This document shows, one piece after another, positions 24,835 through 34,090 of a DNA stretch of 64,000 nt. A program made the position numbers and the translations under genes. The stretch lies in the NCBI RefSeq assembly GCF_000369805.1, contig NZ_KB850224.1, forward strand, positions 3,207,021 through 3,271,020, read 5' to 3'. Positions within the stretch are counted from its first letter, which is position 1. Each line of letters starts with the position of its first letter. The notes beneath the pieces were generated by a model. The model searched no databases, was not told where the DNA came from, and was given only the letters and a program-made list of their open reading frames with translations. Source of the DNA: Acinetobacter sp. NIPH 2100 (GTDB lineage Bacteria > Pseudomonadota > Gammaproteobacteria > Pseudomonadales > Moraxellaceae).

Positions 24835-25740
24835 ATGTACGCAGTGATTATCGTTGCCGTATTTTTAATCAGCTTTTTATATACCTATTTTCGAGGTAAG
24901 GAACGATTAAAAGCATCTCGACAATTATTTGACCATTCGACATTTTTAGCACCCGTGAACATGTTCATGACGGGTTTTTCTAAATTGCCGAACCAACCTT
25001 TCTTCGATGTGGCACAGTTCCCTGAACTGAAACCGTTGCAAGAAAATTGGCAAGTGATTCGAGAAGAAGCAATTCAACTGCAAAATCAAATTAAAGCGTC
25101 TGAAAAAAATAATGATGCAGGTTTTAACACCTTCTTTAAACGTGGATGGAAACGTTTTTATCTGAAATGGTATCAAGACAGCCATCCTTCAGCTCAGCAA
25201 CTGTGCCCAAAAACAGTGGCCCTACTGGAAAGCATTCCTTCCGTCAAAGCAGCAATGTTTACCGAACTCCCTTCTGGCAGTTATTTAGGCAAGCATCGTG
25301 ATCCTTATGCAGGCTCAGTGCGTTATCACTTGGGTCTGGTCACGCCAAATAGCGATGATTGTTTTATTGAAGTCGATCAAGAGCGTTATAGCTGGCGAGA
25401 TGGCGAAGCAACCGTGTTTGATGAAACCTTTGTACATTGGGCTGAAAACAAGACCGATGAAACCCGTATTATCTTGTTCTGCGATATCGAACGCCCGATG
25501 AAATGGGGCTGGGCACAAAAATTGAATTATTGGTTCGGGCGTAATGTAATGTCGGCAGCCAGCTCACCCAATGATGATCAGGACAAAACTGGTTTTATCA
25601 ACCGTATTTTCAAATATGGTTATGCAGTGCATCACTATGGCCGCGGTTTAAAAGAGCGTAACCGCCCATTGTACTATGTGTCTAAGTGGTTGTTATTTGC
25701 TGTGTTGATTGGCTTAATTTTATTACCAAGTTTTCTATAA
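24835..25740 (+). CDS. lpxO: Lipid A hydroxylase LpxO-like (aspartyl/asparaginyl beta-hydroxylase family)
   Basis: 301 residues. One N-terminal membrane helix (2-18), a soluble Fe(II)/2-oxoglutarate dioxygenase domain, and a second helix at the C-terminus (~285-301). The iron ligands are visible as HRDP (His154, Asp156) and HWAENKTDET (His201), with Arg211 probably binding 2-oxoglutarate. LpxO hydroxylates the secondary acyl chain of lipid A at the inner membrane, altering envelope properties and polymyxin or immune responses. The length and two-helix layout fit Acinetobacter/Salmonella LpxO. Confidence 0.85.
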   Translation: MYAVIIVAVFLISFLYTYFRGKERLKASRQLFDHSTFLAPVNMFMTGFSKLPNQPFFDVAQFPELKPLQENWQVIREEAIQLQNQIKASEKNNDAGFNTFFKRGWKRFYLKWYQDSHPSAQQLCPKTVALLESIPSVKAAMFTELPSGSYLGKHRDPYAGSVRYHLGLVTPNSDDCFIEVDQERYSWRDGEATVFDETFVHWAENKTDETRIILFCDIERPMKWGWAQKLNYWFGRNVMSAASSPNDDQDKTGFINRIFKYGYAVHHYGRGLKERNRPLYYVSKWLLFAVLIGLILLPSFL

Positions 25741-25754
25741 CCCAATCGTGCTAT

Positions 25755-25790
25755 AAAAAAAGAGATGCCTAGTGCATCTCTTTTTTCTTT
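25755..25790. terminator. Bidirectional terminator
   Basis: AGAGATGC (25761-25768) and GCATCTCT (25774-25781), loop CTAGT, with an A-run before and T-run after. It lies between convergent lpxO and the secreted-protein gene. Confidence 0.88.
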
Positions 25791-25804
25791 TAAACAAATC
25801 GTGA

Positions 25805-26209
25805 TTAATTTGCTTTTGCGATCTGTGTACTTGCTGTTTGTGCAGCTGCAGCATTGGCAGCTTGAACCGCCGTTTCACCAATTAAAGCAACCTTGGCTTT
25901 CTCTTGGCTTTGTGCTGATAATGCAGGGTTCGATGCCACAATACGATTGATATTGGCAGAGTTTGCAGGTGCGATAGCCGCCGTTTGCAATACGATTGGG
26001 CGATTACCTGTATCACCTAGTGTATAGCGAATACCAGTACGTGGACTCACGACAGTCGTCACTTCGCGTTTTATTTGCGCTTCAGCGGTATTGGTACCTT
26101 TGGCTGCCAATACTTTATCGACAGTCGTGGTTTGTGGCGCTTCATCTGCAAATGCAAAACCAGATACCGCCGCACTTGCCAAAATTAAAAGTTGTAATGG
26201 TTTTTTCAT
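25805..26209 (-). CDS. Small secreted protein of unknown function
   Basis: 134 residues. A clear Sec signal (MKKPLQLLILASAAVSGFAFA|DE) is followed by an Ala/Thr/Gln-rich mature part of ~112 residues. One ordered-looking core, VSPRTGIRYTLGDTGNRPIVLQ, and a low-complexity Ala-rich tail are visible. There are no cysteines, so no lipobox or disulfide. No family is recognised. It is preceded by a purine-rich GGGAAGAC upstream of the ATG. Probably periplasmic. Confidence 0.72.
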   Translation of the reverse strand: MKKPLQLLILASAAVSGFAFADEAPQTTTVDKVLAAKGTNTAEAQIKREVTTVVSPRTGIRYTLGDTGNRPIVLQTAAIAPANSANINRIVASNPALSAQSQEKAKVALIGETAVQAANAAAAQTASTQIAKAN

Positions 26210-26300
26210 TGTCTTCCCGCTTTTAATGCGAACTCAATCAAGATCTATAAGTCCAATAATGAAACTACAAAGCGTGCCTCGACTCAAGTAAATTCTCGTA

Positions 26301-26332
26301 AAAAAAGCAGAGACCAATGCTCTGCTTTTTAT
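26301..26332 (-). terminator. Terminator after secA
   Basis: AAAGCAGAG (26304-26312) and CTCTGCTTT (26320-26328), 9-bp stem, with A-run and T-run either side. It lies beyond the secA stop. Confidence 0.85.
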
Positions 26333-26355
26333 TTCAGCTTAATCTAAGTCGAAAC

Positions 26356-29079
26356 TTAGATTTTACCGTGACATTGCTTGTACTTTAAGCCAGAGCCACA
26401 TGGACATGGCGCATTACGACTTTCTGGTACTGGGAATGTATGGTCAACAACTTCTTCAGAAACAGTGACTTCACCCGTTAAGCCATCCACATCATCATGC
26501 TCGAAAGACAAACGCATAGATTCAGCTTGACGTTGCTGCTGTGCTTCTAATTCAGCTAGCTCTTCTGCAGTCGGTACATGCACACGAGATAAATCAGTCA
26601 CCACATCAGATTTAATTACACCCAACATATTTACAAATAAGTTGAACGCTTCTTTCTTGTATTCTTGTTCAGGATTTTTCTGCGCATAGCCACGTAAGTG
26701 AATCCCTTGACGTAGATAATCCATCGCAGCCAAATGATCTTTCCAATGACGATCAAGTGAATTCAACATGAAGTGACGCTCAAGCATTGCTGCTGACTCA
26801 TCCCCCATTTGTTCACGGCGTTGACGATAACGCGCAATTACTTCATCAGAAATACGCGCCACTAAACCTTCTTCATCTAAACGACGATCTTGGTCTAACC
26901 ATTGCTGTACAGGTAATTCAATGCCTAAATCAGCATGCAATGCATTTTCTAGGCCTTCAATATCCCATTGATCATGGATTGATTCTGGTGGGATAAAGTT
27001 GGCGATTAACCCTTTCACCACTTCCTGATGCATTTCTTCGATATAGTCTTGAAGTGAGCTTTCAGCCAAGACATCATCACGTTGCGAGTAAATGATCTTA
27101 CGTTGTTCGTTGTTGACATCGTCATACTTCAAGAGGTTCTTACGAATATCAAAGTTACGAGCTTCAACTTTACGTTGTGCATTCTCGATTGAACGACTGA
27201 CCATTTTGTGTTCAATGGCTTCACTTTCTTGTAAGCCCATTGCACGCATCATGGCAACCACACGATCACCCGCGAAGATACGCATCAAATCATCTTCAAG
27301 TGATAAATAGAAACGCGATACACCTGGGTCACCTTGACGACCTGCACGACCACGCAACTGATTATCAATACGACGAGATTCATGACGCTCAGAACCAATG
27401 ATATGTAAACCACCCGAACTTAAAACGTCTTCGTGATCTTTTTCCCATTGCGCTTGTAAACGTGCTTCATCTTCAGGGGTTGGGTTTTCAATTTTGGCAA
27501 GTTTAGCTTTCCAGTTACCACCCAGCAAAATATCCGTACCACGACCCGCCATGTTGGTTGCAATGGTCACGGCATTTGGACTACCAGCTTGCGCAATAAT
27601 ATCCGCCTCACGCTCATGCTGCTTCGCATTCAGAACTTCGTGATGGATACCTGCTTGTAATAGCTTAGAAGAAAGGATTTCACTCGCTTCAATGGTTGCC
27701 GTACCAATCAAGATCGGTGCAACACCTTGCTGACGAATATTGGTAATTTCTTCAATAATCGCAGTGTATTTACCATTACGGTTTAAATAAATTAAGTCGT
27801 TATGATCAACACGTACCATTGGACGGTGTGTCGGAATAATCACGACATCTAAACCATAGATTTCTTTCATTTCCGAAGCTTCGGTATCGGCAGTACCAGT
27901 CATACCTGAAAGCTTTTTATACAAACGGAAATAATTCTGGAAAGTTGTGGTTGCAAGCGTTTGGTTTTCAGGTTGAATTTCCATGTTTTCTTTGGCTTCA
28001 ACCGCTTGGTGCAAACCTTCTGACCAACGACGACCAGGCATGGTACGCCCCGTGCTCTCATCCACAATAATGACTTCTTCTTTTTGAGTCTGTGGATTCA
28101 CACCAATGATGTAGTGCACATTCTTTTGATAGAGATAATGCGCACGAATCGCAGCAGTGACATGGTGAACCAAATTCAAATTGGTTGCTGAATACAGGCT
28201 TTCACCTTCAGCCAACAGCCCCATTTCAATGAGTTTCTGCTCAACCGTTTCATAACCCACTTCAGTCATTTCAACTGAACGTTGTTTCTCGTCCACCCAA
28301 AAATGTCCGCCATCAGCCACTTTCTCTTCTTTTTGAGGGCGCAACGTTGGAGGAATACTGTTAATCAGTTGATAAAGCTGCGATGAATCTTCACTTTGAC
28401 CAGAAATGATCAATGGTGTACGCGCTTCATCAATTAAAATTGAGTCAACTTCATCAATAATGGCATAGCTTAAACCACGTTGTTTTTTCTCTTGTAGAGA
28501 AAACACCATGTTGTCACGTAGATAATCGAAACCAAACTCATTGTTGGTACCATAGGTGATATCAGCGATATAGGCTTGTGCTTTTTCATCAGGCATCTGC
28601 ATGGAGTAAATCACGCCAATACTGAGACCTAAGAATTCGAATAACGGACGGTTCAACTCAGCATCACGTTGTGCCAAGTAATCATTCACGGTAATCACGT
28701 GAACACCGTTACCACTTAATGCATTGAGGTAACAAGCCAAAGTACCCATCAGGGTTTTACCTTCACCTGTACGCATTTCAGCAATTTTACCTTCGTGTAA
28801 GGTAATACCACCGATGAGCTGCACGTCATAATGACGCATGCCCATGACACGTTTTGCTGCTTCACGGCACACCGCAAAAGCTTCTGGTAATAATTTATCT
28901 AAACTTTCGCCATTATTAAAACGTTGTTTGAATTCTGGAGTTTTTGCAGAGAGGTCTGCATCGTTAAGAGCAGATATCGTCGGTTCAAGCGCATTGATTT
29001 GTTCAACAATTTTACGCATGCGTTTGAGCTCACGCTCATTTTTTGTACCGAAGATACCTCCGATCAGACTTGCCAACAT
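26356..29079 (-). CDS. secA: Preprotein translocase ATPase SecA
   Basis: 907 residues, full length. Walker A is MRTGEGKTL (~residue 103-110). DEVD ([21 protein letters not shown]), the preprotein cross-linking domain and the second nucleotide fold ([31 protein letters not shown]) are all present. It ends with the Zn-binding tail [13 protein letters not shown] that contacts SecB and ribosomes. It drives protein export through SecYEG. A 362-base gene-free region precedes it, and it appears monocistronic. No secM-like gene is visible upstream. Confidence 0.98.
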   Translation of the reverse strand: MLASLIGGIFGTKNERELKRMRKIVEQINALEPTISALNDADLSAKTPEFKQRFNNGESLDKLLPEAFAVCREAAKRVMGMRHYDVQLIGGITLHEGKIAEMRTGEGKTLMGTLACYLNALSGNGVHVITVNDYLAQRDAELNRPLFEFLGLSIGVIYSMQMPDEKAQAYIADITYGTNNEFGFDYLRDNMVFSLQEKKQRGLSYAIIDEVDSILIDEARTPLIISGQSEDSSQLYQLINSIPPTLRPQKEEKVADGGHFWVDEKQRSVEMTEVGYETVEQKLIEMGLLAEGESLYSATNLNLVHHVTAAIRAHYLYQKNVHYIIGVNPQTQKEEVIIVDESTGRTMPGRRWSEGLHQAVEAKENMEIQPENQTLATTTFQNYFRLYKKLSGMTGTADTEASEMKEIYGLDVVIIPTHRPMVRVDHNDLIYLNRNGKYTAIIEEITNIRQQGVAPILIGTATIEASEILSSKLLQAGIHHEVLNAKQHEREADIIAQAGSPNAVTIATNMAGRGTDILLGGNWKAKLAKIENPTPEDEARLQAQWEKDHEDVLSSGGLHIIGSERHESRRIDNQLRGRAGRQGDPGVSRFYLSLEDDLMRIFAGDRVVAMMRAMGLQESEAIEHKMVSRSIENAQRKVEARNFDIRKNLLKYDDVNNEQRKIIYSQRDDVLAESSLQDYIEEMHQEVVKGLIANFIPPESIHDQWDIEGLENALHADLGIELPVQQWLDQDRRLDEEGLVARISDEVIARYRQRREQMGDESAAMLERHFMLNSLDRHWKDHLAAMDYLRQGIHLRGYAQKNPEQEYKKEAFNLFVNMLGVIKSDVVTDLSRVHVPTAEELAELEAQQQRQAESMRLSFEHDDVDGLTGEVTVSEEVVDHTFPVPESRNAPCPCGSGLKYKQCHGKI

Positions 29080-29441
29080 GAATAAACTCTCTAATCCTGT
29101 TTGTTATAAGGTTTGTCTAATTCAACAAACCCTAGGTCGGTTAATTTTTTCTTAGCTGTTATTATGGAGTCAGAAATAAGAACTACAAGTGCTTTGCATC
29201 CAAACAGGTAAAAAAATCTGCGAGGCGATTCTGACATTACACAACCAAAGAGCGTTAATGTAGCAAATTTGCCCTGAACTTACATCGATTTGAATGTGTA
29301 TTTCTGATCATTTTTTAGCATAGTCACCACTCAATATCTCAAAAACTCATAACAAAATGAAAAAACAATCTTTTTATTTATAAAGTAGATGCTGCATATT
29401 GGATACAGACAAAAACATAAAGAATGTATTGAGGACTGATC
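29080..29441. other. Intergenic region between divergent secA and peroxiredoxin genes
   Basis: 362 AT-rich bases that must hold the promoters of both genes. I see no reading frame worth calling, no strong hairpin and no repeat. No promoter could be pinned with confidence. Confidence 0.5.
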
Positions 29442-30077
29442 ATGACACTACGTTTAGGCGATATCGCCCCGAATTTCCAGCAACAATCAAGTGAAGGCAA
29501 CATTGATTTTTATGAATTTTTAGGTGATGGTTGGGGGATTTTATTTTCACACCCAGCAGACTTTACGCCTGTCTGCACCACAGAGCTTGGCTTCACTGCA
29601 AAACTCAAAGATGAATTTAGCAAGCGTGGTGTCAAAGCGATTGCACTTTCGGTTGATGATGTTGAATCACATCACAGCTGGATTCAGGACATTAACGAAA
29701 CACAGAATACGACTGTTAATTTTCCAATCATTGCGGATAAAGACCGTAAAGTGTCTGAGCTCTATGATTTTATCCATCCAAATGCTAGCGAAACCCTAAC
29801 AGTACGCTCTTTGGTAATTATTGATCCAAATAAAAAAGTTCGCTTGATTATTACTTATCCAGCCTCAACAGGTCGTAACTTTAATGAAGTATTGCGTGTG
29901 GTTGATTCACTGCAATTAACAGACAAGCATAAAGTGGCAACCCCTGCGAACTGGCAACATGGTGAAGATGTGGTCATTGTTCCTTCATTGAAAGATGAGG
30001 AAGAAATCAAACAACGCTTCCCGAAAGGCTATAAAGCAGTTAAACCTTATTTAAGATTAACCCCCCAGCCTGAGTGA
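29442..30077 (+). CDS. 1-Cys peroxiredoxin (Prx6-like)
   Basis: 211 residues. The peroxidatic cysteine is Cys45 in SHPADFTPVCTTELG, with the Thr and Arg (TVRSLVIIDP) expected for the active site. It is the only cysteine in the protein, so it is a true 1-Cys enzyme. The C-terminal half (KVATPANWQHGEDVVIVPSL...RFPKGY) is the Prx6-type dimerisation extension. It reduces H2O2 and organic or phospholipid hydroperoxides with an external thiol in the cytoplasm. TTGAGGA precedes the ATG. Confidence 0.93.
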   Translation: MTLRLGDIAPNFQQQSSEGNIDFYEFLGDGWGILFSHPADFTPVCTTELGFTAKLKDEFSKRGVKAIALSVDDVESHHSWIQDINETQNTTVNFPIIADKDRKVSELYDFIHPNASETLTVRSLVIIDPNKKVRLIITYPASTGRNFNEVLRVVDSLQLTDKHKVATPANWQHGEDVVIVPSLKDEEEIKQRFPKGYKAVKPYLRLTPQPE

Positions 30078-30083
30078 GGATCA

Positions 30084-30300
30084 AACGAGCAACGCTCGTT
30101 CCGAAACGCAAGATGAACAGCTATGCTGTGAATTAAGAGATTAAAGCGTATGCTTTAATCGCAGTGCAAGACAAGCGAAGCGCGTAGCAATAGAGACGAG
30201 CAACGCTCGTTCCTGAGAAGCGACTAAAGCTCCGTAAGAAGACGAACAGCTATGCTGTGAGTAAGGCTGTACAAGACAAACGGAGTACGTAAAAGATAGA
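30084..30300. repeat. Two imperfect tandem copies of a hairpin-rich intergenic element
   Basis: In the 379 gene-free bases between the peroxiredoxin and MBL genes, two copies of a ~110-bp unit lie in tandem. Each has the hairpin ACGAGC-AAC-GCTCGT (30085-30099; 30196-30210) and then ACAGC-TAT-GCTGT (30117-30129; 30246-30258). A shared CAAGACAA...CG...CGTA...ATAGA block closes each unit. Copy 1 also has an 8-bp stem ATTAAAGC/GCTTTAAT (30140-30159). Copy 2 contains GCGACTAAAGC (30220-30230), the word also found at 38.7 and 54.7-54.9 kb. No frame is worth calling. Confidence 0.8.
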
Positions 30301-30456
30301 ACAAAGTCATAATAAAATAATATTCAAACTGAATAACATGCATCTCAGCCTATCCCCTAGATAGGCTTTTTTATATCCAAGCTAAAATTGTTTTGGTATT
30401 TATGAATCAATCGGTTATAAAAATAATTCGATCCGCCACACAATAAAAAAAGCATC

Positions 30457-31275
30457 ATGATCTACAATATCCATCATCTGCATTGTGGCAGTTTCTGCCC
30501 GACTTGCGCGCCGTTGTTTGGGCAAAAAGGCTGGAAAGCGCATCTGGTCTGCCATTGTCTATTGATTGAAACTGATCGTGGCTTAGTCTTAATTGATACT
30601 GGCTTAGGGCTTCAAGACTATTTGCACACGGAACAACGCTTGGGCCGTTTACTCAAACAGTTTGGCTCAATTGTCCCGAATTTAAAACTCACCGCCATCC
30701 AACAAATTCAACAACTCGGGTTTAATCCCAATGATGTAAAACATATTTTTGTGACCCATCTGGATTTTGACCATGCAGGCGGAATTTCCGATTTTCCCAA
30801 TGCCACAGTGCACCTTTTAGCCGCAGAGTTTAATGCCACACAATCGCTTACCGCCAAAGGCAGGCTTCGTTATAAAACCGAGCAATTTAAACAACATCAA
30901 TACTGGAACTTTGCCGAACATAGCGAGGGCGAATCTTGGTTTAATCTACAAAAAGTTAAAGGATTGGCTCTATTTCAAGATGAAATCCTGATGATTCCCA
31001 TGATAGGACACACAGCTGGACATTGTGGTATTGCCATTAAGAAGTCTGATGGCTGGGTTTTATTCTGTGGTGATGCTTATTACACCCATTTAGAACTCAA
31101 TCCGAAAAATAAACTCAGAGCGCTAGACCTGACTGAGCGATTATTGGCCGAAGACAACCAACTACGTCTGCAAAACCTGAAACAGTTACAATATCTCGCT
31201 CAACATGAGCCAAGCATTGAGTTAATTTGTGCGCACGATCCAGTCGAATTCAATCGTTATCAGTCAAGCCTATGA
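30457..31275 (+). CDS. MBL-fold metallo-hydrolase
   Basis: 272 residues. The metal-binding motif FVTHLDFDHAGG (HxxxDH; ~residue 107-116) is visible, with a downstream MIPMIGHTAGHCGI His and FCGDAYYTH Asp. The layout with a short N-terminal strand pair, LIDTGLG and the late CAHDPVEF is that of the lactonase-like/AttM-type MBL group. It could be a lactonase or a general hydrolase; the substrate is not determinable. Its stop overlaps the start of the phosphatase lipoprotein gene (ATGA). Confidence 0.85.
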   Translation: MIYNIHHLHCGSFCPTCAPLFGQKGWKAHLVCHCLLIETDRGLVLIDTGLGLQDYLHTEQRLGRLLKQFGSIVPNLKLTAIQQIQQLGFNPNDVKHIFVTHLDFDHAGGISDFPNATVHLLAAEFNATQSLTAKGRLRYKTEQFKQHQYWNFAEHSEGESWFNLQKVKGLALFQDEILMIPMIGHTAGHCGIAIKKSDGWVLFCGDAYYTHLELNPKNKLRALDLTERLLAEDNQLRLQNLKQLQYLAQHEPSIELICAHDPVEFNRYQSSL

Positions 31276-31856
31276 AAAAAACACTCATTACCGTTGCTCT
31301 TGTTTCAACCTTAACACTTGGCGGGTGTATGAAACACCCAAGTTTGGATGATGAGCAACGTCCCAAAAACTGGGGCACACTGATCTCCAATACGCATAAT
31401 TTTTATCAAATCAGTAATGATGTGTTCCGCAGTGATCAGCCTAGCAATGCATTAATCCCAACGTTAAAGCAGTATCAAATCGATACAGTGATTAATTTAC
31501 GCGCCAGGAACGAAGATGCTAAGGTTTTAAAAGATCAACCCTTTAATCTTGTGCATATTCCGATTTATACCTGGGCGATTAATCGTGAAGACCTGTTACA
31601 TACGATGCAGGCCATTCAAACTGCCAAACAAAAGAATCATAAAATTTTAGTGCATTGCTATCATGGATCTGACCGCACCGGTGCAACCATTGCCATGTAT
31701 CGTATTATCTTTGAAAACTGGTCTATAGAAGATGCAGTAAAAGAGATGAAACAAGGCGGATATGGCTTCCATGTAATCTGGAAAAATATCGATCACTTAT
31801 TTACCCCTGAAAACGTAAAATGGATTCAACAGCAACTGTCGAACCCATCTCGTTAA
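31272..31856 (+). CDS. Dual-specificity/tyrosine phosphatase-family lipoprotein
   Basis: 194 residues from the ATG at 31272, which overlaps the MBL stop by 4 bases. A lipoprotein signal (TLTLGGC, Cys19) is followed by a DSP-like core: FYQISNDVFRSDQP, TVINLRARNED and the P-loop HCYHGSDRTG with Cys129 and Arg135 (CX5R). The general acid is probably an Asp/Glu in the NREDLLH region. Exported DSP-like phosphatases of this kind occur across Acinetobacter, and the natural substrate (phosphoprotein, phosphoinositide or inositol phosphate) is unknown. Confidence 0.85.
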   Translation: MKKTLITVALVSTLTLGGCMKHPSLDDEQRPKNWGTLISNTHNFYQISNDVFRSDQPSNALIPTLKQYQIDTVINLRARNEDAKVLKDQPFNLVHIPIYTWAINREDLLHTMQAIQTAKQKNHKILVHCYHGSDRTGATIAMYRIIFENWSIEDAVKEMKQGGYGFHVIWKNIDHLFTPENVKWIQQQLSNPSR

Positions 31857-31878
31857 AATATTGGATTTATTGTAGATG

Positions 31879-31906
31879 AAGCTCTATTTACGAAGAAATA
31901 GAGCTT
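31879..31906 (+). terminator. Hairpin after the MBL-phosphatase pair
   Basis: A perfect 11-bp stem AAGCTCTATTT (31879-31889) and AAATAGAGCTT (31896-31906) with a 6-nt loop. The T-tail is weak (ATTA). Confidence 0.5.
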
Positions 31907-31992
31907 ATTAAGCCAACGAACTTATCCAGTTATTATCGAGCAGCCTGCAAAGCATATTGCTCAAAATTGCATAACCATCCAGTACTTTTCAT

Positions 31993-32934
31993 TTAAACAT
32001 CTGATTTTTCAAAAGCCGAATGAGCCAGCAATACCTTCAAAACTTCGGAATCACCACCATCACTGTCGGTCACCAATAAAAATACTTCGCCATCAGATCG
32101 CGACTCTAGCCAAGTAATCCCTTCAACTTTCAATGGTCGCGTTTTACCTTCTGCATCCTGAATCAAATGACTGGATAACGCTTGACCATCTGGCGAAAAC
32201 AGCAAAATAAAACTACCTAACACCTCACCATCATCATAGGTATTTAATGTTTGCTCAACCGCAGCCGTGGCAACAATTAGATTTTTATCCACAAAAAAAT
32301 AGGCATCGGAAATCCCACTCGCAGCCCCCTCAATCTCAGGTAAGTTGAGACTAAGCGAGTTGATAAGTGCATTTTCTAACGATTTCCCTTGTTGCATTTT
32401 GGCTAAATCAAAGACTAAAACACCATGATGGCGATTAATATTGCCACGTTGAAAGATATAGAGATGACGATGGTCTGAACATACTGCTTCTATATTGAGA
32501 TCAGCCCCACCCGTTAATTCAATGCTGTTTTCTAAAAAGTGATAATCAACGGCATCCAGAAAAATGCTGATTTGATTATTAGATGGATTATAAAGTAATG
32601 CTTGTTTCCGATTTTCTGTAGAACCCGACCCCATAATCAATAATTGCGGCTGTTCATTAAAGATGAGACAGGTTAATGCTTCAAAATCAGGTTTTTTTTC
32701 TTTACTTAACGCAATTAGCGGTATGGGTTCAGACGATTCAGATAACGGGACTTTTTCAAAAACCGTTGCACTGAACAAGCTATTGTTTCGATTGGTTTTG
32801 AGTAAGTAACGAACATCATCACCCACAAAATAAATGTCTTCACCCACGCAAGCAACACCAGATAGTGCACTAATCGCAGAACCATGTTCAAAAATAAACT
32901 GTTCTAATATCCGAACATCAGTAGGTATGTTCAC
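31993..32934 (-). CDS. Unknown protein, probably beta-propeller (DUF6929-like)
   Basis: 313 residues without signal peptide or membrane helix. It consists of repeated short beta-strand pairs ending in aromatic/aspartate turns: GVACVGEDIYFVGDDVRYLL, FEALTCLIFNEQPQLLIMGSG, IEAVCSDHRHLYIFQRGN and VEGITWLESRSDGEVFLLVTDSDGG. The repeated 'EAL/EAV/EGI ... LL(I/V)xGSG/D' pattern suggests a six-bladed propeller of the kind placed in DUF6929 or related esterase-like proteins. No catalytic residue was identified. It lies downstream of the accD-folC operon on the same strand but 85 bases away, past a hairpin. Confidence 0.6.
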   Translation of the reverse strand: MNIPTDVRILEQFIFEHGSAISALSGVACVGEDIYFVGDDVRYLLKTNRNNSLFSATVFEKVPLSESSEPIPLIALSKEKKPDFEALTCLIFNEQPQLLIMGSGSTENRKQALLYNPSNNQISIFLDAVDYHFLENSIELTGGADLNIEAVCSDHRHLYIFQRGNINRHHGVLVFDLAKMQQGKSLENALINSLSLNLPEIEGAASGISDAYFFVDKNLIVATAAVEQTLNTYDDGEVLGSFILLFSPDGQALSSHLIQDAEGKTRPLKVEGITWLESRSDGEVFLLVTDSDGGDSEVLKVLLAHSAFEKSDV

Positions 32935-32960
32935 GTTGCTTCCCCCTATTCAATAGAATA

Positions 32961-32986
32961 CTCGCAGGGTGATTAACGCCTGCGAG
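32961..32986 (-). terminator. Hairpin at the end of the trpA-accD-folC operon
   Basis: CTCGCAGG (32961-32968) and CCTGCGAG (32979-32986), a perfect 8-bp stem with a 10-nt loop after the SPOR gene. The T-tail is weak. Confidence 0.5.
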
Positions 32987-33019
32987 ATTGTTCAAATTTG
33001 TCTAGGGGAAGATCAGCAT

Positions 33020-34090
33020 TTATCGCTGGTCAAGCGGAACCCAATCAATCACCCAAGCAGATTTCATATTTAAGCTTTCATCCGTTGTGATTTTCTTACG
33101 CGTGTTATCTGCGGTATCACGATCTTTGGCTGGTCCAACCATAATACGAATCCCTTTCGAGGTCTGACTGGTCGTTACCTTGTAGCCCTTGGCACGTAAT
33201 TTTGATACAACGGCGTCTGCATTGGCTTGGTTTGCAGCCAAAGCCACTTGTACCATCCACTTTTTATCGCCATTTTCCATCAGATCGCGTGCTTTCTCAG
33301 CTTCAGCTTTCTTCTTGCTATCTTCGTCAGCTTTACGTTTTTTCTCATCAGCTGCTTTTTTGTCAGCTTCAGCTTTACGCTTATCTTCTGCTGCCTTTTT
33401 GTCAGCTTCGGCTTTGCGTTTATCTTCAGCGGCTTTCTTGTCTGCGGCTTCTGCTTTACGCTTATCTTCTGCTGCTTTTTTGTCAGCTTCGGCCTTACGT
33501 TTGTCTTCTGCTGCTTTTTTGTCAGCTTCGGCTTTACGTTTATCTTCCGCTAATTTCTTATCGGCATCAGACTTTTGTTGATCTGTTTTTTGCTGTTCAG
33601 CGCGCTTCTTTTCATCCGCTTTACGCTTTTCATCCGCAAGTCGTTGAGCCTTGGCTTTTTCGTCTTCAACCAATTCTGGCGGAATATTATCCGAACTTTC
33701 TTGCGCTGCTGTACGACGCGCATTAATCGCTGCGTATTCTTCCGCGGCTTTACGTGCCGCTGCGGCTTCAGCCTGTTGCTGCATCTTTAAGAATTCAGCT
33801 GCACGTGCTTCTTGTTCAGCGACTGCTTTTTCACGTGAACGACGCTGCTCTTCCAATAAACGCTTTTCTGTTTCCACATCAACAGCCAATGGTTGTAATG
33901 ACACCATTTCACTGTCTTGTGCTGGCTGTGCAGTTTTCGGTTTAGACTCAGTTTTGGGAATCGGATGAGTAACTGGAGCTTGCGTGTGATCTTGTTCAAT
34001 TTCATCATTGCCCTTTAACAGCAATGCAGCTAATAAAACACCACCACCGAGTAGAACAACGCCGCCCATCCAACGTTGTTTGTTATTCAT
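33020..34090 (-). CDS. SPOR-domain protein with long Lys/Ala/Glu helical repeat (DedD-like)
   Basis: 356 residues from the ATG at 34090 (ATGA overlap with the folC stop; GAAG 7 bases upstream; another ATG at 34096 is possible). One N-terminal TM helix (~8-26) is followed by a Pro/Lys linker and a long charged helix. The helix includes about five near-perfect 13-residue repeats of the form DKKAAEDKRKAEA (bases ~33350-33560). A C-terminal SPOR domain (MVQVALAANQANADAVVSKL...GIRIMVGP) binds denuded peptidoglycan at the septum. The folC-SPOR order matches folC-dedD of E. coli. It probably acts in cell division. Confidence 0.87.
   Translation of the reverse strand: MNNKQRWMGGVVLLGGGVLLAALLLKGNDEIEQDHTQAPVTHPIPKTESKPKTAQPAQDSEMVSLQPLAVDVETEKRLLEEQRRSREKAVAEQEARAAEFLKMQQQAEAAAARKAAEEYAAINARRTAAQESSDNIPPELVEDEKAKAQRLADEKRKADEKKRAEQQKTDQQKSDADKKLAEDKRKAEADKKAAEDKRKAEADKKAAEDKRKAEAADKKAAEDKRKAEADKKAAEDKRKAEADKKAADEKKRKADEDSKKKAEAEKARDLMENGDKKWMVQVALAANQANADAVVSKLRAKGYKVTTSQTSKGIRIMVGPAKDRDTADNTRKKITTDESLNMKSAWVIDWVPLDQR
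33349..33560 (-). repeat. 39-bp tandem coding repeat in the SPOR gene
   Basis: Five to six tandem 39-bp units encode the 13-residue DKKAAEDKRKAEA motif, one of them lengthened to 14 by an extra Ala. Units are nearly identical at the DNA level apart from third-position changes. Confidence 0.85.

Noticed and set aside
33189..33968. Several long plus-strand frames rich in Ser, Leu and Phe.
   Set aside because: They are antisense shadows of the low-complexity SPOR gene, created by its Lys/Ala/Glu repeat.
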